Shown piece by piece: positions 58,488 through 64,000 of a DNA stretch of 64,000 bases. The notes under the pieces were generated by a model, which was not told the origin of the DNA, ran no database searches, and saw only the letters and a program-made list of their open reading frames with translations. The stretch comes from Draconibacterium sediminis (GTDB lineage: Bacteria > Bacteroidota > Bacteroidia > Bacteroidales > Prolixibacteraceae), in assembly GCF_000949475.1 (NCBI RefSeq), contig NZ_JRHC01000001.1, forward strand, positions 1,674,001-1,738,000, written 5' to 3'. Made by a program: the position numbers and the translations under genes. Every line of letters starts with the position of its first letter. Position 1 is the stretch's first letter.

Positions 58488-59389
58488 TTGCCAAGATTAC
58501 GACAGGTGGTGATTTTGCCGGGGCAGTAAATTATATTCTTGATCCAAAAAAAGCGGCTGAATTGTTAATGGGAGAGGGCGTACGTTTGAAAAATACCAAT
58601 TCGATTACAAAAAGCTTTGTTGCTCAAACAGAACTCAATTCGCGGGTAAGCAAACCGGTAGGTCATATTTCCCTGGATTTCTCGGTTCAGGATAAAGCAA
58701 AGTTGAATAATGAGTTTCTTCTAAAAATTGCAGATGATTATCTAAACAAAATGGGAATCATAAATACCCAGGTTATAATAGCCCGGCATTACGATAAGGA
58801 GCATCCCCATATTCACATTGTATATAACAGGGTCAACAACCAGGGGAAAACGATATCCAATAAAAACGATCGTTACCGTAGTGAAAAGATCTGTAAAGAG
58901 CTTACACGAAAGAATGACTTGTATTTTGCCAAGGGAAAAGAAAATGTGAAGGTTCACCGGCTGAAAGAACCTGACAAAACAAAATATGAGATTTATAATT
59001 GTCTAAAAGAACTGATTTCCCAATGCAAAGATATGGATGAACTGGAAGCTAAACTGAAAAAAGTAGGGATAACAGTAAACTACAAATGCAGGGGGAATAC
59101 GAATGTTGTTCAGGGGATTTCGTTTACTAAAAATGATTTAAAATTTAACGGTTCCAAAATTGATCGGCAATTCAGCTATTCAAAAATCAAGTACAGGCTG
59201 GATGAGAATAAGAGGCAGGAATACTTTGCTGTTATTGATAATCCATCACGGGATAAAGCTTTCTTTCAGTTAATAAAAGAGGGATTACTTCAGGCAGAGA
59301 AGGATGAAAAAAGACAACGTAAAAGAGAACCCAATCAACGATTTAAGCCTATTAAGAAAAAGAACAGGGGGAGGGGGCACCGAATGTAG
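58484..59389 (+). CDS. Relaxase/mobilisation nuclease (MobA/VirD2-like)
   Basis: 301 aa. Nicks the transfer origin and carries the strand during mobilisation. N-terminal AVNYILDPKK holds a candidate catalytic Tyr17. The metal-binding histidine motif HYDKEHPHIHIVYNRV gives His102, Asp104, His107, His109 and His111. RYRSEKICKELTRKN is also typical of Bacteroidota mobilisation relaxases. The C-terminus is very basic (RQRKREPNQRFKPIKKKNRGRGHR). No coupling protein or Tra genes occur in the island, so transfer would depend on another conjugative element. Confidence 0.9.
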   Translation: MIAKITTGGDFAGAVNYILDPKKAAELLMGEGVRLKNTNSITKSFVAQTELNSRVSKPVGHISLDFSVQDKAKLNNEFLLKIADDYLNKMGIINTQVIIARHYDKEHPHIHIVYNRVNNQGKTISNKNDRYRSEKICKELTRKNDLYFAKGKENVKVHRLKEPDKTKYEIYNCLKELISQCKDMDELEAKLKKVGITVNYKCRGNTNVVQGISFTKNDLKFNGSKIDRQFSYSKIKYRLDENKRQEYFAVIDNPSRDKAFFQLIKEGLLQAEKDEKRQRKREPNQRFKPIKKKNRGRGHRM

Positions 59390-59716
59390 ATCATAAGGTT
59401 TTCCCAAATCTTCAACAAATTGATTTCAATTCAGGCAAACGTCAAAAGCTTACGGCATAAACGCAGCCAGCAAATTGACAAGAGTTTTGAAATGGTTTGT
59501 GTTCTTTGCTGCCAATACTCCTTCCTCATACTTCGAAAGGAGACTTGGCATCAAAGTATTGGAAAAACACTTGCCAATTTACTGTCCTCCGGCGCAATCT
59601 TTCAGTCCATTTATTCCGCCTTCTTTTGCCTAATGCCAGAATTGGAAAGAGCTGGTGTTTACGATTTGGGATTAAGGACAGTTATGGGAAATTGAAACGG
59701 ATGTTTAAATGAATAA
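59390..59716. other. Gene-free or decayed stretch between relaxase and integrase
   Basis: 327 bases. Short plus-strand ORFs exist (59420-59695, 59497-59712) but have no recognisable family. A different frame reads FVFFAANTPSSYFERRLGIK before a stop, which looks protein-like. It may be a decayed gene; I cannot support an active one. Confidence 0.4.
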
Positions 59717-60997
59717 TTAAGATAGCTTCTGTACCTTTCCTTTTTCTAATTCAGTTGAACTTTCTTTTTTGCTTTTGTTTCCAAGCTTTTCCTGAAGTGC
59801 TTCCATGTCTGTAGCGATCTTCTTTTCAACCACCTTGGCATAAATCTGGGTTGTTTTTAGGTTGGTATGCCCAAGCATTTTACTAACCGATTCAATGGGA
59901 ACACCATTGGTAAGCGTTACCGTGGTTGCAAAAGTATGACGGGCAATATGAAACGTCAGATTTTTATCAATCTCACACAAATCAGCAATTTCTTTCAGGT
60001 AACTGTTTAGTTTCTGGTTGGAGATATTAGGGAAAACAGTGCCTTTGTTTTCTGAACGTGGATGATCCTTGTATTGGTCAATAATTAATTGGGCTTGTTT
60101 TAAAATTGGAATACGGACCGGAGTGGAAGTCTTTTCTCTTTGTGTTATGATCCATGACATACCATTAATTCCTTTTCTGATATTATTGGGAGCCAGGTTT
60201 GCCACATCGATATAAGATAATCCGGTGTAACAGGCAAACACAAAAAGGTCACGAACATAGCTAAGCCGTTCCATTTTGAATTTTTTCTTTTCAATGGCAG
60301 CTAATTCTGTTTCGGTTAAGAAATCGCGTTCTACTTTCTTAAAATGTAGTTTGTAAGCTGCAAAAGGATCTTTATCCAGCCATTCCATGCGAACGGCCAT
60401 GGATACCATTTTTCGAAGTCGTTCGAGGTGTTTCATAACCGCATTATTACCCATTGGCCGTTGATGATCGGTTGGTTTGTGTTTGCGGAGATAAAACTCA
60501 AAATCAGTGATAAATCGGTAGTTTAGTTCGGTTAAGAAAATATCCTCCCTGTTCATCTTTTTTTGCAGGAACAATTCAATATATTTTGCAGTAGTATGGT
60601 AGTTTTTGAGCGTTCCCCATTTTAGGTTCAAATCCATGCTGACGTTGTGATATTCGATCAGTTCCTTAAGCGTTTTCCCGGTTTCTTCAATACCATAAAA
60701 TTTGTCTCTGATAGCATCAGGCGTTATTACAGCCTTCTCTACAACAAGTTCCTGGTAGTAACTGGTTAATTGGGAGCGGATCTGCTCAAGATAGGAGTTA
60801 AGCCGTGCAATTTCGGGAGACTTTCCTTTTGCCAAACCTTGCCCTTTGTTCCAGTTGGTAGCAGGTATTCGCTTTTTTACAGAGATTTCACAGCGGTTGG
60901 AGTCAACCGTAATACGTGCGTAAATTGGAGCTGTACCATGCATGGTTTTAGCTCTTTTTAGCACAAAATGAATTCCGAAAGTACTTTTTGTTTTCAT
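59717..60997 (-). CDS. Tyrosine recombinase/integrase of the island
   Basis: 426 aa. Arm-binding region about 1-90 (FGIHFVLKRAKTMHGTAPIYARITVD in part), SAM-like core-binding domain about 105-210, catalytic domain about 225-395. Active-site residues: Lys289, His350-x-x-Arg353 (HIARHTFATT), His377 (LGHTNLKTTQIYA) and nucleophile Tyr386. The usual first arginine is replaced by Ser261 (CYTGLSYIDVANL), with Arg287 two residues before the Lys. The same substitution is known in the CTnDOT integrase IntDOT. It reads away from the tRNA-Pro site and lies about 290 bases from it, as expected for the integrase of an element inserted there. Confidence 0.94.
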   Translation of the reverse strand: MKTKSTFGIHFVLKRAKTMHGTAPIYARITVDSNRCEISVKKRIPATNWNKGQGLAKGKSPEIARLNSYLEQIRSQLTSYYQELVVEKAVITPDAIRDKFYGIEETGKTLKELIEYHNVSMDLNLKWGTLKNYHTTAKYIELFLQKKMNREDIFLTELNYRFITDFEFYLRKHKPTDHQRPMGNNAVMKHLERLRKMVSMAVRMEWLDKDPFAAYKLHFKKVERDFLTETELAAIEKKKFKMERLSYVRDLFVFACYTGLSYIDVANLAPNNIRKGINGMSWIITQREKTSTPVRIPILKQAQLIIDQYKDHPRSENKGTVFPNISNQKLNSYLKEIADLCEIDKNLTFHIARHTFATTVTLTNGVPIESVSKMLGHTNLKTTQIYAKVVEKKIATDMEALQEKLGNKSKKESSTELEKGKVQKLS

Positions 60998-61011
60998 GTC
61001 AAATCATTTAA

Positions 61012-61177
61012 TTTGGTTCAGGTTCCCAAAAAGGTCACCTTTTACTGCTGTTTTTTTGCTCCAAAGTGAACCAAACCGCACCATTTTGAATGAGAAAAAA
61101 CCTATGTAACTGTCATATTGATAGCTTGTTATGAGCTGCGCGGTGACCTCTAAGGTATGAAAAATTAGAGGTCACCG
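61012..61177. promoter_or_regulatory. Integrase upstream/attachment region with clustered inverted repeats
   Basis: TTTGGTTCA (61012-61020) and TGAACCAAA (61067-61075) form a 9-bp inverted repeat. CGGTGACCTCTAA (61141-61153) and TTAGAGGTCACCG (61165-61177) form a perfect 13-bp inverted repeat with an 11-nt spacer. GGTCACC/GGTGACC occurs at 61033, 61142 and 61170. These could be arm-type integrase sites or the integrase operator. Confidence 0.5.
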
Positions 61178-61190
61178 GATCGGACCCATT

Positions 61191-61211
61191 TACAATGGTT
61201 TTTTATGGTGT
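61191..61211 (+). repeat. 21-bp direct repeat, right copy
   Basis: Identical to 44792-44812. It lies just outside the tRNA-Pro terminator on the island side. Confidence 0.85.
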
Positions 61212-61223
61212 TTTTTGACCTTA

Positions 61224-61264
61224 TAAAAAAAAGAAAGCCTGTAAATCATTTGATTTACAGGCTT
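61224..61264 (-). terminator. tRNA-Pro terminator
   Basis: AAGCCTGTAAATCA (61235-61248) and TGATTTACAGGCTT (61251-61264) are perfectly complementary. On the minus strand the hairpin is followed by a T-rich run (complement of 61224-61234), and it lies 27 bases beyond the tRNA 3' end. Confidence 0.85.
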
Positions 61265-61290
61265 TTAGTGTTTTTTAGATTTTGAATCTG

Positions 61291-61365
61291 TCGGGATGAC
61301 AGGATTTGAACCTGCGACCCCTGGTCCCCCAGACCAGTACGCTAACCGGACTGCGCCACATCCCG
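61291..61365 (-). tRNA. tRNA-Pro (anticodon GGG)
   Basis: 75-nt cloverleaf on the minus strand: acceptor CGGGATG with CATCCCG, discriminator A, D-loop GCGCAGTCCGGTTAGCG, anticodon stem CTGGT/ACCAG around loop CTGGGGG (anticodon GGG, reads CCC), T arm CAGG-TTCAAAT-CCTG. CCA is not encoded. Its 3' 23 nt are duplicated at 45006-45030, the far end of the island, and its 5' part overlaps the end of a GIY-YIG ORF. Confidence 0.95.
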
Positions 61366-61611
61366 ATGATTATTTATATAATTGAGTATTGCTTCTCTTT
61401 TCTTCCAGCCTTTTAACTGTTTTTCAAGTTTCATTGCTTCCGAACGAGAGTTGCAAATCTCTGAGTATATCAGTTTCCAAGGTCTTTTTGCAGAGGTAGA
61501 ACGATTATAACCCATATTGTGTTTTTTCAACCGTGCTTCCAAATTTGCTGTTTGACCAATGTAAAAACTACTGTCAATTTCCGATTTCAATATGTAAACA
61601 AAGAACTTCAT
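61342..61611 (-). CDS. GIY-YIG family endonuclease-like protein overlapping tRNA-Pro
   Basis: 89 aa from ATG at 61611. FVYILKS...SFYIGQT (residues 4-21) is the two-part VYI/YIG signature; ARLKKHN carries the conserved Arg and SEAMKLEKQLKGWKK the conserved Glu. Single-domain members (UPF0213-like) are common in Bacteroidota but have no firm function. The last residues RDVAQSG and the TAG stop are translated from the first 24 bases of the tRNA-Pro gene. A longer frame up to 61737 runs back through a tRNA remnant and is not a plausible start. Confidence 0.85.
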   Translation of the reverse strand: MKFFVYILKSEIDSSFYIGQTANLEARLKKHNMGYNRSTSAKRPWKLIYSEICNSRSEAMKLEKQLKGWKKREAILNYINNHRDVAQSG

Positions 61612-61625
61612 TTTTTTTAGTCTTT

Positions 61626-61728
61626 CAGACCAGTACGCTAATCCCGATTTTCTAAAATCCTTGATTTTATAGAAAATCGAGGATCCACGAACTTCGTTCG
61701 GGACCGGACTGCGCCACATCTCCCGATG
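61626..61728 (-). pseudogene. tRNA-Pro 5'-half remnant interrupted by a 62-bp insert
   Basis: 61704-61728 matches the 5' acceptor and D-arm of tRNA-Pro (with a 2-base insertion), and 61626-61641 matches the bases from the D-loop end to the first part of the anticodon loop. Between them sit 62 extra bases (61642-61703). The remnant stops within the anticodon loop, where the GIY-YIG module begins. Confidence 0.85.
61642..61703. repeat. 62-bp palindromic insert with TCCCGA/TCGGGA ends
   Basis: Starts TCCCGA and ends TCGGGA (6-bp terminal inverted repeats). Inside are a hairpin GATTTTCTAAAAT with ATTTTATAGAAAATC (61646-61679) and a smaller CGAAC/GTTCG hairpin. It interrupts the tRNA remnant precisely, as a small mobile repeat would. 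Confidence 0.75.
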
Positions 61729-61911
61729 CCTAAGCATCGAGGATTCTCGGTGAAACCGGAACCGAATCAGGATTGCAAAAGTAAGTTTAGAAATTATTAT
61801 TACAAAACTTTTTCTTTCTTTAATCTACTATTTTATTGAACACATAGAATTCAGCTATCATTACTTCATTATTATCGATTGAATTTATGACAATCAATGA
61901 GGTATGTTTTG

Positions 61912-61919
61912 TATTTTTG
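61912..61919 (+). promoter_or_regulatory. Candidate -7 box (TATTTTTG) of trxB
   Basis: Exact TAnnTTTG match 17 bases before the trxB ATG. No clear -33 TTTG at ideal spacing; a TTTA lies at 61884-61887. Confidence 0.45.
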
Positions 61920-61936
61920 TGCAACTAAAAATTTAA

Positions 61937-62941
61937 ATGATGTTTAAACCACTTGATATTAACGATAACAACGAGAATAAAAACGTTGAACCAACTGACG
62001 TTGAAAAGGTAAAATGTTTGATTATAGGATCGGGCCCTGCAGGTTACACTGCTGCAATTTATGCTGCACGCGCTAACCTGAGTCCGGTAATGTACGAAGG
62101 ATTACAACCGGGAGGTCAGTTAACAACAACCACCGAAGTTGAGAACTATCCGGGTTATCCGGAAGGTGTTACCGGCCCGGTAATGATGGAAGATCTGAAA
62201 AAACAAGCCGAACGTTTTGGTACCGATGTACGTTGGGGAATGGCAACGAAAGTTGATTTCTCGGGCGATATTCATAAAGTGTGGATCGACGGTTCGAAAT
62301 TGATCGAAGCTGAAACGGTGATTATTGCTACCGGAGCAACAGCAAAATACCTTGGACTGGAAGACGAAAAGAAATATGCTGGAGGTGGAGTTTCTGCCTG
62401 TGCAACCTGCGACGGATTTTTCTACAGAGGGAAAGATGTGGCCGTTGTTGGTGGTGGCGATACTGCTGCTGAGGAAGCTATGTACCTGGCCGGTCTGTGT
62501 AACAAAGTATACCTGATTGTACGTCGTGATGTGCTTCGTGCATCAAGAGTGATGGCCGAGCGCGTGAAAAAAACACCAAACGTAGAAATACTTTGGAAAC
62601 ACCAAACAAAAGGATTGGTTGGCGACAATGGTGTGGTTGAAGGTGCAAAATTGGTTAAAAACCTTGGAGAAGAAGGGGAAGAGGAAGTTAACATTAAAAT
62701 TGACGGATTCTTTTTGGCCATCGGTCACAAGCCAAACTCAGATATTTTTGCCGACTATCTTGATACCGACGAAGTAGGTTATATTTTAACTCAGCCCGGA
62801 ACATCAAAAACAAAAGTTCCCGGAGTATTTGCCTGCGGCGATGTACAAGACTCGCAATACCGCCAGGCGGTTACTGCTGCCGGATCGGGTTGTATGGCTG
62901 CAATTGATGCAGAGCGATACCTGTCGGAAAAACATTCGTAA
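61937..62941 (+). CDS. trxB: Thioredoxin-disulfide reductase
   Basis: 334-aa flavoprotein that reduces thioredoxin with NADPH. Begins with a short acidic extension (1-24), then the FAD site GSGPAGYTAAIYAARA, QPGGQLTTTTEVENYPGYP, IIATGATAKYL, the redox pair CATC (Cys155, Cys158), the NADPH site VVGGGDTAAEEAMYL, RRD and VFACGDVQDSQYRQAVTAAGSGC. This is ordinary core chromosome, marking the right side of the island insertion. Confidence 0.97.
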   Translation: MMFKPLDINDNNENKNVEPTDVEKVKCLIIGSGPAGYTAAIYAARANLSPVMYEGLQPGGQLTTTTEVENYPGYPEGVTGPVMMEDLKKQAERFGTDVRWGMATKVDFSGDIHKVWIDGSKLIEAETVIIATGATAKYLGLEDEKKYAGGGVSACATCDGFFYRGKDVAVVGGGDTAAEEAMYLAGLCNKVYLIVRRDVLRASRVMAERVKKTPNVEILWKHQTKGLVGDNGVVEGAKLVKNLGEEGEEEVNIKIDGFFLAIGHKPNSDIFADYLDTDEVGYILTQPGTSKTKVPGVFACGDVQDSQYRQAVTAAGSGCMAAIDAERYLSEKHS

Positions 62942-62965
62942 AAAGAAAGACACTTCGTAATAACT

Positions 62966-62999
62966 AAAAAAGCAGGATGAGAAATCATCCTGCTTTTTT
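62966..62999. terminator. Bidirectional terminator between trxB and the hemolysin III gene
   Basis: A perfect 15-bp stem: AAAAAAGCAGGATGA (62966-62980), loop GAAA, TCATCCTGCTTTTTT (62985-62999). It serves two convergent genes. Confidence 0.95.
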
Positions 63000-63020
63000 G
63001 TATCTCTAATCTGTTAATTC

Positions 63021-63674
63021 CTAATTTAAACTGTAAAGTACCGAGAAGAAATGCATAATACTTCCGGCCAAAACAAAAAGGTGCCAAATACCATGGCCGT
63101 ATTTTAAGCCTCGCCAGGAGTAAAAAATAACACCGATTGAATAACAGGCTCCACCAACAAACAAAAAGGCAATGCTTGACGCAGGCAGATTTCTGACAAT
63201 TGGCCCAATGGCCAATAAAAACATCCAGCCCATGGCCAGGTATATGCCAACCATTAATTTCCGGAAACGGGTTAAATAAATCGATCGGATTACCATTCCT
63301 GTAATCGCCAATCCCCATATTATTCCAAAAAGAGTCCAGCCCAAAGCACCACGAATGGTGGTGAGCACAAAAGGCGTGTAGGTGCCTGCAATTAATAAAA
63401 ATATGGCGGCATGATCGAACCGAACAAACAGGTTCTTCAATTTTTCGCGGGTGAAACTGTGGTAAAGTGTCGATGATAAATAGAGCAACACTAAACTGCT
63501 TCCGAAAATACTAAAACTTACCACATGCCAAACATTGCCTTTTATAGCTGCAAATACAACCAAAAGTACAAGCGCAGCAATGCTTAGCAAAGTCCCTATT
63601 CCATGTGTGATACTATTAAATATCTCCTCCCCAAGTGATAAGGTACGGTATCCGGCTTCAACTTTTTTTCTCAT
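63021..63674 (-). CDS. Hemolysin III family membrane protein (PAQR-like)
   Basis: 217 aa with seven predicted helices. Family marks: EEIFNSITHGIGTLLS near the N-terminus (conserved His), SSTLYHS with the SxxxH, FDHAAIFLLIAGTYTP with the Asp-His, and KYGHGIWHLFVLAGSIMHFFS with the C-terminal His pair. These residues form the metal site of the PAQR/alkaline ceramidase superfamily. Despite the name, most bacterial members are not toxins; function is unsettled. Confidence 0.92.
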   Translation of the reverse strand: MRKKVEAGYRTLSLGEEIFNSITHGIGTLLSIAALVLLVVFAAIKGNVWHVVSFSIFGSSLVLLYLSSTLYHSFTREKLKNLFVRFDHAAIFLLIAGTYTPFVLTTIRGALGWTLFGIIWGLAITGMVIRSIYLTRFRKLMVGIYLAMGWMFLLAIGPIVRNLPASSIAFLFVGGACYSIGVIFYSWRGLKYGHGIWHLFVLAGSIMHFFSVLYSLN

Positions 63675-63834
63675 AAACGTTGCTTTTCGAATAAAACTTA
63701 ATTCTGTTCGAAATTACTCAAAAAAATTATTGTTTGAATACAATATGTCAATTCCAAATAAATAATAATAATAACGTTTTGTTTGCCAGATGGTTATTGG
63801 TGTCGTTTTTCTGGTATTTAGAATTGCAAAGAAA

Positions 63835-64000
63835 CTATTTTGGCCCAATCAACTCAATAAAAGTTCCATCGGGATCCTGAACCAGCAGGAAAAAACGGTT
63901 TTCACCGAGTTCTGATGGTTTACCGCTCAGTACTTTAATACCCTGTTTTTCAATCCGGTCTAAAACAGGCTGCAGATGTTTCACCATAATGGTAATGTAC
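63835..64000 (-). CDS. VOC (glyoxalase/bleomycin-resistance) family protein, C-terminal end
   Basis: Open to the window edge on the minus strand; stop complement at 63835-63837. The visible 54 residues include VKHLQPVLDRIEKQGIKV and FFLLVQDPDGTFIELIGPK, the closing beta-strand pair and metal Glu (FIEL) of the VOC fold. Start, full length and substrate lie outside the window. Confidence 0.85.
   Translation of the reverse strand, partial: YITIMVKHLQPVLDRIEKQGIKVLSGKPSELGENRFFLLVQDPDGTFIELIGPK

Larger units (their letters stand above)
45006..61313. mobile_element. Putative mobilisable genomic island integrated at tRNA-Pro, carrying a polysaccharide utilisation locus
   Basis: Bounded by a 25-bp direct repeat (45006-45030 and 61289-61313) that is the 3' end of the tRNA-Pro gene; the intact tRNA is at the right end beside a tyrosine recombinase. 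Unit length between repeat copies is 16,283 bp. It contains a MobC-like protein, a relaxase, a candidate origin of transfer, an IS256 fragment, and a full ECF/FecR/SusCD/GH43-GH16/GH16/sulfatase locus as cargo. No self-transfer (Tra) genes are seen, so it would need a helper element. The boundary model is inference from the repeats and gene content; activity is untested. Confidence 0.78.

Noticed and set aside
59420-59712. Two small plus-strand ORFs between relaxase and integrase
   Set aside because: No family resemblance, poor start context, overlapping each other; kept only as a possibly decayed stretch.
45006-61313. Island as a prophage
   Set aside because: No capsid, tail, portal or terminase genes; relaxase and MobC indicate a mobilisable element.
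61612-61737. N-terminal extension of the GIY-YIG ORF
   Set aside because: The extension translates a tRNA remnant and a palindromic insert; the family starts at MKFFVYILKS.

Overview
The window is from a Bacteroidota chromosome. Evidence: four SusC/SusD pairs, a hybrid two-component regulator, ECF sigma/FecR pairs, lipoprotein signals of the Bacteroidota type and TAnnTTTG-like -7 boxes. Gene content is compatible with an environmental or marine Bacteroidales/Marinilabiliales-type polysaccharide degrader, but I cannot name the genus.

Region 1 (1-33100) is a large glucuronoarabinoxylan utilisation locus. It starts inside a GH51 arabinofuranosidase, followed by a hybrid two-component sensor (HTCS) and a GH43 lipoprotein. 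Next is a block with the order of the known xylan utilisation core xusA-xusB-xusC-xusD-xusE-xyn10C. Side-chain enzymes follow: CE15 glucuronoyl esterase, GH115 alpha-glucuronidase and a SASA-type acetylesterase. A GPH sugar symporter, a second GH10 xylanase, a cytoplasmic GH43, an SDR mannonate oxidoreductase and mannonate dehydratase (uxuA) complete it. Read together: surface capture and cutting of xylan, periplasmic debranching, import of short oligosaccharides, and entry of released glucuronate into the mannonate/KDG route.

Region 2 (33396-44790) has a PLP-dependent decarboxylase, then an ECF sigma/FecR-controlled SusC/SusD pair with a DUF4369-TlpA thioredoxin lipoprotein, and an L-cysteine desulfidase-family gene. 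It has no glycoside hydrolase, so its substrate may not be a glycan.

Region 3 (about 45006-61313) looks like a mobile genomic island of about 16.3 kb. A 25-bp copy of the 3' end of the tRNA-Pro(GGG) gene lies at the left end, and the intact tRNA lies at the right end next to a tyrosine recombinase. Mobilisation genes (MobC-like and a MobA/VirD2-type relaxase) are inside. The cargo is a complete second polysaccharide locus: ECF sigma, FecR, SusC, SusD, a GH43-GH16 fusion, a GH16 with a C-terminal carbohydrate-binding-like domain, and a sulfatase. An endo/exo attack on a (possibly sulfated) beta-1,3-galactan-type backbone is my inference. Decayed IS256-family transposase and sulfatase fragments lie between the cargo and the mob genes. 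By eye this cargo is more AT-rich than region 1.

Region 4 (61224-64000) has the tRNA-Pro, a GIY-YIG nuclease ORF whose stop codon lies inside that tRNA gene, a tRNA-Pro 5'-half remnant split by a 62-bp palindromic insert, trxB, a hemolysin III family gene, and the C-terminal end of a VOC-family gene.

The most notable structures are the mobile PUL island and the nested tRNA-Pro/GIY-YIG arrangement beside it. All functions are assigned from recognisable motifs and gene order; no database search was run.
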